Assembly: GCA_028622995.1 (NCBI GenBank)
Contig: JAJQJQ010000016.1
Span: 3,534,001 to 3,598,000 of the forward strand
Length of the DNA: 64,000 nucleotides
Source of the DNA: Panagrolaimus kolymaensis
Taxonomy: Eukaryota; Nematoda; Chromadorea; Rhabditida; Panagrolaimidae
Direction of reading: 5' to 3'
Program-made: the position numbers and the translations under genes
In this document: positions 1-12,500 of the stretch, one piece after another
Layout: each line of letters opens with the position of its first letter
Numbering within the stretch: the stretch's first letter is position 1
Notes under the pieces: model-generated
Database searches by the model: none
What the model saw: the letters and a program-made list of their open reading frames with translations, nothing else
Told to the model about the DNA's origin: nothing

Positions 1-87
1 AACAAACTTTATTATTTCCATTTTTTTACGATTCATTCCTTCTTCTAGCATTGATTTATTTTCACCAGGGATATCATCCAGTTCCAT
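1..87 (-). CDS. Antisense intronic minigene, copy 1, first exon (partial)
   Basis: On the minus strand an ATG at 87-85 opens a 26-codon exon beginning MELDDIPGENK and reaching a GTTTGT donor at 7-2 in phase 2. The rest lies left of the window. It matches the first exon of copy 2 (10002-10078) codon by codon. The only length difference is one extra GAA codon, three of the changed codons are synonymous and three are not, and the donor is at the same codon. An in-frame indel with a kept start and donor suggests coding, but the stretch is short. I do not recognise the product. No clear trans-splice acceptor is visible before the ATG. Confidence 0.4.
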   Translation of the reverse strand, partial: MELDDIPGENKSMLEEGMNRKKMEIIKFV

Positions 88-541
88 TTTTTAAATTAAA
101 TACCAAAAAATTATTAAAATTTCAAGAATAATTTAAATTTTTTTGGGCCTTTTTTAATTTAATAGAAACTACGTGGTTTTCTTCTGTCTGTTTTTTCTTT
201 GATAAAAAAACACGTTTTTGTTTGTCCTTTCAAAAAAATAACTAAAGAGAAATTTGAATGTGTGTGCAGACATTTTTTTCGACTTAAATTTTAATCGATG
301 CGAAAGAGAAATATAAAAAAAATATTAAGTGCTTATAATATTTATTTATTTACGTCATGTTTATCCATTTTTTCTTAACATGTTTAAAATCACACAAAAG
401 ATTTTTTGGAATACAAAATTTTTATTATTAAAATAATAAATTTAACTAAAAGCAAAATTTAAAATTTATTTTCTCGAATAAAAACTAAAAAAGAATTGAA
501 CATAAAAATATCTTTAATTTATTCCAATAATAATTTTTCAG
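1..541 (+). other. LRP intron (3' part) with antisense minigene copy 1 and a duplicated block
   Basis: Non-coding on the + strand up to the acceptor at 540-541. Positions 1-87 carry the first exon of a small gene on the minus strand (separate entry). Positions about 140-310 form a block that recurs in the LRP introns at about 8800-8950 and 10130-10560, with a shared stretch around CACGTTTTTGTTTGTCC. The intron is therefore one of a set of duplicated introns in the LDLa region. Confidence 0.75.
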
Positions 542-3500
542 ACTGTTACAATAATAATGACGAGGATAAAAATCGTTGTCCTCCAGTTCAATGCCGTTCT
601 GATCAATTTCGTTGTGCAAGTGGGCGACAATGTGTCCCATTAAAATATGTTTGCGATCATCAGTATGTAAAAAATAATAAAGAATAATAATAAAAAAAAT
701 TTCCAGGGATGATTGTGAGGACGCAAGCGATGAACAATCATGCCTTCTCGTGGAAGGTGCTTGTGCTGCAGATCAATTCAAATGTGTTACGTCAGGTATT
801 TGTATTCCCAAAAATTGGAAGTGTGATGGAGTAGAAGGTGAGAAGGATTAATTATTTAAAAATTAATAAACATATCTAAAATTTAGATTGTGATGACGCA
901 AGCGATGAACCTGCTTCAGCTTGCGCTGCACCACAATGTCCTGAAGGTCATTTCAAATGCGATAATGGAAGATGCATTTTTAATGTTTGTTTCAATTTTC
1001 ATAACTATTCAAAATTACTCATTAAACTTTTTAGACTTGGCTTTGCGACGGTGAAAATGGTTAGTTTAAAAGTTTTTGATGATAGCATTAAAAATATATG
1101 AGGATTCATTATTTGATAGGCATATGTTTTTTTATTACAATGGGTTAATTAATAAAATAGATAGCTATTCTAAATTACTCATTAAAAAATTTTTAGAATT
1201 GAGATATGAAACTTAATGATTCTATTTTTTATAATTCTAAGTTAGTAATTAAATATATTTAAACGAAATCCAGGGATTTTTACACGAATAAAAATAAAAA
1301 AATATTTAGAAATATTTAGATAAAACAATAAAGAAATTTATTAGCCTTTTTTTCATACTTATTTTAAGGTTCAGCATTTTCATTGAACGTTTCTTCATAT
1401 CTTTTTAAAATAACTTTAGCCTTTTGTGTAGTTGTTTTTGAATTAACAAGCGTTCTCACGATATGGAGTCGGCCTTCCTTTCGATTTTCTAAAAGTTCAT
1501 TCATATGTTCGGGAATGGTTTTTCTAGTGTTAGAATGTAATCTTTCATTCGATGCATTTAAAAGTGTTGGGGATGATAACAAATTTTCAGCAATATTGTA
1601 AAGAACTTGAACAAACTAAAAAATGTTTAAAAATAAATTAAAACTAAAATTTCTTCTATTAATTCTAATAATTAATTAATAAACTCAATTCAGACTGTGG
1701 TGACAGTAGCGATGAAAGCGATAAACATGGATGCACTCGATCCCAACTTCTTACTCCTAAATGTCCCTATGAACATGTTCCATGCAAAAATGCGCCTGAA
1801 ACATGTATTCCTCTCAATCAACTTTGCGGTAAGTAAAACATACATATGTATCTATTTGTTTATAAGTAATTAAAAAGAATAAGAAAAGAAAATTTTACCG
1901 CCATTAAGGCATCTAACAGACAAAAAAAGGATCACTCAACTAATTAATCACTATGAAACATGAAAGATAAAAAAATTTGAGTGAGAGAAAAATATAAAAA
2001 AATTTTTCTCATTTATAATGCACTAAATTAAGAAGTATCAAACATAGCAAAAAATTCATTATATTTATAATATGATATTCTAATTTAGATGGAAAAGAAC
2101 AGTGCCCAGGGGGCGATGATGAAGGTGGCCGATGCACTCGAGATCTTTGTTCAGCCGATCGTGCTGGTTGTCAATACAAATGCCATATGTCTCCTGATGG
2201 GCCAATATGTTCTTGCCCTATGGGTGAACAACTCGTTAACAAAACCCTTTGCGAACCTGAAAATGAATGTCTTGATGCTCGTTCATGCAGTCAAAGATGC
2301 ACGGATGAAAAGCATGGTTTCACATGCAGTTGTGATATGGAATATCTCCTTGCTCCAGATAAACGCACTTGCAAAGTTGCAGAAAATCGGGATGATATGC
2401 GTGTTTATGTTTCTAATAGAAATCGAATTTATTGGTCTGATCACACACTTGAAAATTGGCGAACTTTTGCTGCTCAAGTTGAAAATGCTGTAGCCATTGC
2501 GTTTGATTCCGTTAGCGATAGAATTTATTGGTCAGATATTAGGGACAAAAAAATTTATTCCGCAACCAAAAATGGAACTGACGTTAAAGTTTTCATTGGT
2601 CAAGGATTGGATATAACAGGCAAGTTGGATATATTCTAAATATAAGTATTTATTGTAATACAAAAACAATCAAAAATACAACTAAAATAATTAACTAATT
2701 CTATTTATTATTTTATGTTTTTTTGCAGAAGGAATTGCAGTTGATTGGGTTGGACGAAATCTTTATTGGGTCGACAGCTCTCTCAATACCATTGAAGTGG
2801 CTTCATTAGAAAAAGAGGGAGCTCGTGCAGTATTGCTTCATGAAAATATTGATCAACCTCGTGGCCTTGCCCTTGATCCCCGTAAAGGGCTCATGTTTTG
2901 GACTGATTGGGGGCAAGTAAGCAAAATATAAAATTACAATAACTTAAACATTTATATAATATTTTTATTTTTAGAATCCTCGAATTGAACGCGCAAACAT
3001 GGATGGAACAGATCGTAAAGTTATTGTTAATCAAAAAATATATTGGCCCAATACTATAGCTATTGATTATACAACTGATCGAGTTTATTTCGCCGACAGT
3101 AAACTTGATTACATTGATTTTGTTCATTATGATGGATCAGGTCGAACTCAAGTTCTGTCATCTCCGAAATTTGTTCAACATCCTCATGCTTTGGCAATTT
3201 TTGAAGATTTTATTTATTACTCGGATCGCCGCCTCCAACGTCTTCAAGTTTATCCTAAATATCCTAATGGCACCACCACTCAATATCCATCTCATACTTT
3301 TAGTAAAGCCCTTGGTGTTGCAGCCGTTCATAAAGTTCTTCAGCCAGGCGTTGATAAAAATCCATGCAAAAATTCTCCATGTTCTCATATATGTTTGTTG
3401 GCGCCCAACAGTACTTTCACATGCTTATGCCCCACCGGAACTCTTCTCAATGCTCAAAAACAATGCGTTGCTGATACAAGTCCATTCCTTTTACTCGTTC

Positions 3501-6500
3501 AACGAAGCAATATTTTTGGAATTAGCCTTACAAAAGCTTTTAATGGCACTCCTGAACTTGCTGGAATGGTTCCAGTTTCTGGTCTTGGAAATGCTTTCGA
3601 TGCGGATTTTGACCCTCATAACGGTGATCTTTATCACATAGAACATGCATCTGTCGCACGTCTTCTTGGTCCCATTCTTTCCACCAGTGCCCGAATTTTT
3701 AAAACCCAACTGGCTTCAAGCAATCGAACTCAAATTCTCACCTCAGAAATTAGTGATGATCCGTTTTGTCTTGCATTTGATTGGAATGGCAGAAATTTAT
3801 ATATTGGAAACAAAATTTCACAAACCATTGAAGTTGTGAGAACTCAAGATAAACAATTCCGTGCCACTATTCTTAATAATGATAATTCCCCTACGGCTGT
3901 TGCTCAACCTGTGGCCATTGCTGTTGATTCTGATAAAGGAATCTTATTTTGGCTTGATCGAGGAGCTGGAGCAAATGCACCAAAAGTTGCTAGAGCTTCA
4001 TTGGATGGAAAAAATCCTCTCGTGGTTGTGAAAGATGATCTCAGCGAACTCAATCATATTGCATTGGATACAACAAATTCAAGAATTTATTTTACTGAAG
4101 CTAAAGCTGGTCGCATCACTTCAGTTTCATACGATGGACAAGATCGACATTATATCCTCGCTGACCCAGGCAAACAACCCAATGGCATCGCATTCTTTGA
4201 TCATAAAATTTATTATTCTGATTCTGCATTTGATTCCATTGAAGATGGAGATGTTATTGAAGGACAACCGAGTGAATTTAAACGCTTCCGTGATAATATT
4301 GAAGTTTTATCAAGCATTAAAATTCTCCATCCTCAATCACCTAGCAGCTTTTCTGGTCATCCATGTCACACCAATAATGGAAATTGTGAACATATTTGTA
4401 TTCCAATGAGTTTCCAAAAACATAAATGTATTTGTAGCAGTGGTTATACATCTGAAGGCGATTTGGATAATAATCGATGCAAATTATTTGATAGTGCATT
4501 TTTATTGGTTGCAACAAAGAATCGAATTACCGGTATTTCCATTTCTGAAAATCATCCCAAAGGTGTTGCCATTCAGCCCATTGGTGGCTTTGCTATTACT
4601 TCAATTGATTTTGATTATGAATCAAAATCCATTTTTGTTGCTGAAGCTTCTGGTCCCAATAAGGGAATCACTCGAATTACCATTGGCGACGGAGAATCAA
4701 AACCAATTGTTCGAAATAATTTTGGCAATTTTGTTATCCGGTCTTTAGCCGTTGATTGGATTAATTTTAATATTTATTTTATTAATGTCGATGCTGATCG
4801 ATCACATATCGAAGTTTGTCAACTTGATGGACAAAATCGAAAGATTTTACTTTCAACTCGAACTGAAACCCCTTCGGCTATCGCTGTAGATCCAGTGGCT
4901 CGGTATATTTATTGGGCGGATCAAGGTCAAAAACCATCCATTCAACGAGCATATCTTGATGGAACTAATAAACAAATTGTCGTTCATGAAGGTCTCAAAC
5001 AACCTACAGATTTATTCATTGATCCTAATAGTCATATGCTTTATTGGACTGATGCGGGCTTCGATGGAATTTATCGAGTTAAATCTGAAGGTGGCACACC
5101 CGAACTAGTTCGAGCTGGTATTGCTGAAGGCGTTAGTATTTCCCTTCTTGGAACAAATATGTATTGGGCTGATAAACGACTTGAAAAAGTCTTTAGTGCA
5201 ACGAGCAAACCAACTCAAAATGTTCCATTTGCACCATCTTCCGTTGCTTCCGGGCTTAGTGATCTCGTGGATATGATTGCATTCGACCCAGTGGCTCAAC
5301 CAAAAGTTTCATCACCTTGCCATATTGCTGATAATTTGCGAAAGCCTCCTTGCCCTCAACTATGCTTCTCTGTGCCTGGCTCTCAAACTCCAACATGTGC
5401 ATGTGCTCGAGGAATTTCAAAAGGTCGAACTTGTGAAGAACCTGAAACCTTTATGATGTTTGCAGATGGAGAAAATATTGTTGATGCCCCTCTTGTGCCT
5501 GATTTAAAATCTAGTAGCCCATTGAAAGAACCATTCCCTGTTATTAGAAATCTTCAAATGTTTGATGTTGATGTAAATCTTCATAGAATTTATTATGTAA
5601 CTGAATCTCCAACTGGCGCAAATATTAGCTGGTTCGCTATGAATAGACCTAATGATCCTAGACTCTTACTTTCACCCGATCGTGCCAATGCAGTTGAAAG
5701 CGCAACTCGTCATATTTCTGATATGAAACTTGATTGGTTAACACAAAAAGTTTATTGGACTACTGGAAGATCTGGAAAGATTTATGCTCTCGATCTTAAT
5801 GGCGATCATTTAGCCACCATTGCCACGGGTGATTGGACTTATGCTTTAGCACTTGATCCATGTGCTGGTTTGCTTTTCTGGTCTGATAGTGGTTATAAAG
5901 TGAGCGGTGGAGCTTATGAACCTCGAATTGAACGAGCAAATTTGGCTGGTGGGGATCGAATTGTAATTATTAAAGAAGATATTTCCCTTCCCGCTGCCAT
6001 CACTGTGGATTTCCGCGATCAAAGGATTTATTGGGCTGATGTAAATCGACTCAACATCGAATCATGTAATTATGATGGAACTGATCGAAGAGTTGTTGGA
6101 GCTGGTTATCGTGCCAAAAGTCTTGATATTTGGGATCATTGGATTTATATGAGCGACCCCCTTGGAAATGGAATATATCGAATGGATAAAGACACTGGCA
6201 ATGGTTACGAAGCGGTTGTGGTTGATCGTCGCTTGCCTGGAGCTGTTCGAATTTTTGCTTCTGAAGCTGATATTTCTAGCCGCAATCAATGGTGCAACGC
6301 TCATACTTCAGAATTGTGCAAAAAAAATAATGGAGGTTGTTCACAAATTTGTCATGCAGTTCCTCCAGCTCAAATGGGTGTCGCTGCAAGCAGAGTTCAA
6401 TGCGCATGTAATGACACATATGAATTGGTTTCACAGCCTGGTGAAGATTTTCCAACTCAATGTGTGCCTCGAGAACAAGCTCAATCTACTTGCCAACCAC

Positions 6501-9500
6501 CATATAATTTCCAATGTGGTAGTGGAGAATGCATTGCATTAGCACAAACTTGTGATGGCAAACCACAATGTAGTGATGCCACAGATGAAGCACCTAATTA
6601 TTGTTTCACTCGTTTCTGTCCTGAAGGTTATTTCCTTTGCGTTAATCGACGATGTGTCGAAGAAAACAGAAAATGCAATCACATCGATGGTAAATAATTT
6701 TTAAAATTATTAAGATTTTCATGCTTATTCCATATTTATTTAAAAATTACTTAATTAACAAATGAAAATTGACATTTTCTAGAATTATTAATACATTAAA
6801 TTTAGATTGTGGTGATAACAGTGACGAGATGGATTGTGGTGAACCTTCGGAAGCCATAGCAATTTCACCAGGAGCTGAAGCCACAACTTCTGAATGTCCA
6901 TCGGGAATGTTTGCTTGCGGCAACGGACATTGCATTAACGAAACCAAAGTTGTAAGTGTTTAGCTGATGAAATCTTGATTAGAATCAGCTTAAAACGTTG
7001 TGATACCATAGAAATTAATTTTAAAATTTAGTGTGATGGACATAGCGATTGTCATGATAAGGAAGTGAGTGACGAAAGCGCTAAAACGTGTCCTGGTTTA
7101 CCCATAGATTGTCGTGGAGTTAGAGTTAAATGTCCAAATACAAATATTTGTATTATGCCAGCAGATATGTGTGATGACTTCCAAGGTTGGTTTAAAATAT
7201 TTATTGACCAAACACCATAATTGAAAAAACGTGTGTAGTATGTAACAACCCAAAATTTTCTGAAGAAAGTGGATATCAAAAAATTGAAAAAAATGTGAAA
7301 CGATCGGAATCGACGACCTCATCTCCCGGAAAGAGATCCTGAGCGAGATACGCACTTTTTAAGGTGTATACCTTGAAAAAAGAATGAAAAAATGAATGAA
7401 AAATTTACATAAAAATAAAAATGATTTTAATGTAAAAATTCATTTTGAGAAAGATTTTTTGTTTTAGTTTCACGAAAAAGAAGTGGTAAAGAGCGGTCGT
7501 TGGGTTTCAAAAGCTTTAAATAATAATGTTAAGGATCTTAGGACCCAAAAAATTGAGGATCCAATAATCAAAAAATTGAGGTTCTAAAAATCGGAGAAAT
7601 TAGGGTCTAAGAAGCCAAAAATGGAGGATCCAAGAACACAAAGATTGAGGATCTTATTTCAGAAAATGAAAAAAATGAAAGAAAATTTTGTATGAATGGG
7701 GTTTCTTAAAATTAAAGCGTGAATATGAATGAAAATGTTTGCATTTTATTTCATGAGATAAGAAAAGAATTAGGGGGTATTTTATAATGTGTTTTAAAGA
7801 TCATAAAGAAGTGAAATGCTTTAGAAAAGGTAAAAAGTATGACTAACTTTAATTAGTAAGATGTAAAGCCCTTATCGCTAGAATGAAACCTTTAAAATGT
7901 CGGGCATGGTGGCCCGATAGGGCCACCATGCAAAAACTTAATTATTTATAGTTTGCAGATCTTTTAGAAGATGAAAGTTGTGGAGATGTAATAATTCTCA
8001 TTCGATAAAAGAAAAACTTTAGTAAAACAAGCAAAAGCCCTCGCGTAGCGAGGGCTTTGCTTGTCTAATAATTAATTAATAAACTCAATTCAGATTGCGG
8101 AGATGGTAGCGATGAAAATAAACTCTTCTGCCAAAATCAACAATGTCCTCAACATTATGCTCGATGTCCAATTGGAAGATGCATACCTGATACTTGGATA
8201 TGGTAAAATATTATTTTTTAAGATATAAATGATTTTACATGTTTTTAGTGACGGAGATAATGGTATGTAAAAATTTTATTTATCAACACTTATTTTCTGT
8301 ATTTTTTTACATATTAATTCAAACAACGTTGCAAATTATTTATTTATTGCTTCCTCTATTTTATTATAGGTTCTTGAGTTTCAAGAAATGTTTACACATT
8401 ATGCGTTTTTGTTTTTTATTTTTTAAAAGCATTTCAAAAAAAAAGAGGCAGTTGTCTATGTAATGGAACACTCTTTTTTTCATTGAGAAAAACACATTTA
8501 TTTTAAATGGGTTTTTATTTCCTCTGGCTCTTTTTTTGCTTTTGCATATTCAAAAACAATTTCTGTCTAGGGTATATTTTTAATTTTATTTTTTCAGACT
8601 GTGGAATTGGTAGTTGGGATGAAACCAACTTCAATTGCACAGATGAAAGTGGCCGCCGGGTTTGCATTGGTGAATACATTTTCCAATGCGATAATGGAAA
8701 ATGCATTTCAAGAGCATTCCTTTGTGATGGTGAAAATGGTTAGTTTTAATAAACCATTTGTTAGGTTAAAATAGGTTAACAAATTAATTAAATTCATAGG
8801 AAATAATTTTGGGCAACCACGTCTTTTTTCTATCTGCTTTTTTCTTTGATAAAAAAAAACACGTTTTTGTTTGTCCTTTCAAAAAATAACTAAAGAGGAC
8901 GCTGAATATCTGTGCAGTCATTTTTTTTTCTTTGCTTAAATTTAATCAATATTGTGCACCAAAAAAACAATATATCTTTTTTAAAAATATATGCAAACAT
9001 TTTTGCCAGATTGAAACAACTAATTTCTTTGAAGAAGCAAGGAAATAGTTTTTTAACTTGGTTATGACAACCTCATTAAAACTTACACGTTTATTTTAAA
9101 ATTCTTTTCATTTCATCTGTTTTTTTTTCTTTTTTTTTTGCATATTCAAAAGCAATTTCTTTCTAGTTGTATATTTTTTTTATTGCACCAATAATACAAT
9201 AGTAAAAACAAGTAAAAATCTAACATTATAATATATTTAAATAATTTTGAGATAATTTAATTTTTTACAAAATCTAATAATTTCCGTTTTATATTGTGGT
9301 GACAATAGCGATGAATCCACCACACATAATTGTGGTAATCGAACATGCAGTGAGAGTGAATTCCATTGTGCTTCCAATGCTAAACTTGCTCAACCCCGTT
9401 TTGAATGCATTCCTCAATCATTTGTTTGTGATGGTGAAGTTACATGCGCTGATGGAGAAGATGAAAGCGAACAACTTTGTGGAATTCAAAAACGCTCATG

Positions 9501-12500
9501 CAACAAAGGCGAATTCCGATGCAAAAATAATCATTGCATTCATGCTTCGTTTGAATGTGATAGCGAAAATGGTAGGTTTTAATTTTTTTATTAGATTTAA
9601 AAGCATAAAATATAAATAGATAAAATTGTTTAATCTTTAAAATAAGGAATGAAAAAGTTTTAAAATATAATCCCAAATTGAGTTAAATAAAAATCAAGTT
9701 TACTTTGGTTCGCTGCCATCATTTTCTGCATCTTTGTCGGAATAAAGATGGGCATGATTATAAATTATTTGTTCCCGAGTTTTACCTCGATTATTCATTT
9801 GTTCATCAATCAATTGATCCCGAGTTTTATTGTTTTCATGACGCCTTGATCTTGATTTTATTTCATTTCATTTTTATTGGTTAAGATTATTGCAAATAAG
9901 GCGAAGAGAAAAATCACAATAATAAAAATAACCAAAAAAACCAATCCAAATTTTCTAAAAATTTAGTTCTTTAAATTATATAAAAAAATCAATAGACCAA
10001 CTTTATTATCTCCATTTTTTTAAGATTCATTCCTTCCAACATTAATTTATTTTCACCATGGATATCATCCAATTCCATTTTTAATTTTTGTTACAATAAA
10101 AAAATTAAAATTTCACGAATAATTTAAGTTTTTTTGGACCTTTTTTAGTTTAAAAGAAACCACATCTTTCTCTTTTTGCTTTTTCTTTGATAAAAAAAAG
10201 CACGTTTTTGTTTGTCCTTAAAGGGAGTGTCTCAGCAAACGAGAAAACTTTTACTACAGCGGGTGTTCCTAGCCCGAAAGTTCATTGTCTCAAAAGCTTA
10301 CAAAGTGCTACGAATTTTTGTAGCTTTTTGTAGCATTTTGAGAAAAAAAAACAAAGTGCTACAAAAAGCTACAAAAAATTTGAAGCTCTTTGTAAGCTTT
10401 TGAGACAACGAAAAAAAACTTTCGGGCTAGGAACACCCGCTGTAAGGAGTTTTCTCGTTTGCTGAGACACTCCCTTTAAAAAATGATTAATGAGAAAGCC
10501 GAATGTGTGTGCAGTCATTTTTTTTTTCCACTTATATTTAATCGATGCGACACAGAAATTTTTAAGGTAGTAAAATAAAAATTAAAATGAGATAACAGAA
10601 GATTTTGAGCTAAGTAGAATTTCCCTAGCGATCCGGCATCAAAAAATGTTCCCTTATGACTATAGCTTTAATAAATCAATTTAAATAATTTCGAGTTAAT
10701 ATGATTTTTTGCAAAATCTAATAATTTCTGTTTTATACTGTCTTGATGGTAGCGACGAACACTCAAATTGCACCTATGCCGAATGTCAACCAGATTTTTG
10801 GAGATGTGGAAATGGAAAATGCATTCCCCAAGCATGGAAATGCGATGGAACTAAAGGTATTGTAACAAAGGGATACATAATTTTACTAAAACAATAACAA
10901 AGGGTATTTTTAAATAAAATTAAAATTCAGATTGCGAGGATGCCTCAGATGAAAAAAATTGTACTTCATCAGGTTCTGCCCCAGGCACATTGGATGGCCA
11001 TGTTTGCCCTGTTGGACAATTTGCTTGTAATTCTGGTGAATGCATTGATGAAAAGAAAGTTTGTGATCGCAATTATGACTGTACAGATAGGAGTGATGAA
11101 TCATCCCAATGTTTCATAAATGAATGTGAAAAAGCTGAAACACCACTATGTGAGCAAAAATGCACAGATTTATTGATTGGATATAAATGTGAGTGTTATG
11201 ATGGCTTTAAACTTGATCTCGAGGATAATAAAAGCTGTCACGACATTAATGAATGCGACGATGGAATAGCTTTATGTTCACAAAAATGTGAAAATAAAAT
11301 AGGGGCATATAAATGTTCATGTGCCGATGGTTTCGTCCTCCACTCGGATGGTCATACATGTAAACGAACTGAAAAAGAGCCCCTTCCATATCTCCTTCTC
11401 GCAAATAAGCATTACATCCGCAAAATTAGTGCTGATGGAACAAGAATTGAACTTGTTGCAGCTGGTTTTGATAACGTTGTTTCCATGGATATTGATACTG
11501 TGGATGGAAAAGTGTATGTTATGGATTCGGGCAAGCTTCGTCTTTATCGAATCGATCTCAAACATCTTGATCCTTCACTTACACCCAAAGATTTTGAAGT
11601 TGTGGTACGACATAATGTCTTTGGTACTGAAGGGATTGCAGTTGATTGGGTTGGTCGCAAGCTTTACATGCTCAATCGACAAGATCGTTCACTTCGAGTT
11701 TGTGAACTTGATGGAAAATTTTGTAAAACTCTTATTCGAGACCGAATTTCTCAACCAAAATCCATTGCAATTTTCCCTCAATTGGGTTATCTTTATTTCA
11801 CTGAATGGAGTCTTCAACCTTATATTGCTCGAATTGCATTGGATGGCTCTCCCGAACTTGCTGATCCTATTGTAAAATTAGCTGAAAAAGATCTTGGTTG
11901 GCCAAATGCTATAACCATTGATTATTATGCTGAAAGAATATTTTGGGGTGATGCACATTTAAATGAAATTGGGTATATGGATTTAAATGGAACCAAACGG
12001 CATCACATTCCCGCAGAAAGAACCAGCCATGTTTCATCTATGACTATTATGGATGATTCGCTTTATTGGTCGGATTGGAATTTAAGAGAGGTTTTGCGTT
12101 GTGATAAATGGACAGCCAAAAATGAAACCATTTTACAACACACGGTTCAACTTCCAAATGATCTTCGTGTGGTTCATCCTCTTCGACAACCTAAAGGTGA
12201 AAATCCTTGTGGTAATAATAACGGTGGATGCTCCCATCTTTGTTTGATCGCTGCTGGAGGTAAAAACTTTACATGTGCTTGCCCTGATCAATTTATTTTA
12301 TTATCCGATAAAAAAACTTGTGAACCTAATTGCACTGAAAGACAGTTTGCTTGCGGAGGAGAAGGTGGCAAATGTATTTCAAAACTATGGTATTGCGATG
12401 GGGAGACGGGTATGAAAAATATTTATTATTTTTTGGATAATGTGACAATAAAAAACTCAATTCAGATTGTGATGATAGTAGCGATGAACCTGGAAAAGAT

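Larger units (their letters stand above)
7186..8093 (+). other. LRP intron with degenerate repeats and two strong hairpins
   Basis: 908-bp intron, donor GTTGGT, acceptor CAATTCAG. About 7300-7350 is unusually GC-rich for the locus. About 7530-7660 contains several degenerate copies of a unit like AAATTGAGGATC. Two near-perfect hairpins (7904-7931 and 8028-8063) lie towards the 3' end. The whole looks like a decayed insertion, but I see no protein-coding remnant or clear terminal repeats. Within it 7904-7915 pairs with 7920-7931. Confidence 0.5.
9572..10736 (+). other. LRP intron with non-AG acceptor, copy 2, carrying minigene and fold-back element
   Basis: 1165 bp, donor GTAGGT, closing with ATAATTTCTGTTTTAT before A-C-TGT (D-C-L-D). 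It holds antisense minigene copy 2 (9700-10078), the duplicated flank (about 10130-10560), and a TTAA-flanked fold-back element (10218-10479) inserted in that flank. Confidence 0.75.

Noticed and set aside
2089..2493. 134-codon open frame starting at an exon edge
   Set aside because: Shadow of the LRP exon 2089-2619, whose true frame encodes EGF and YWTD motifs.
10212..10403. 63-codon open frame on the + strand
   Set aside because: It lies entirely within the arm of the fold-back element and reads inverted-repeat sequence.
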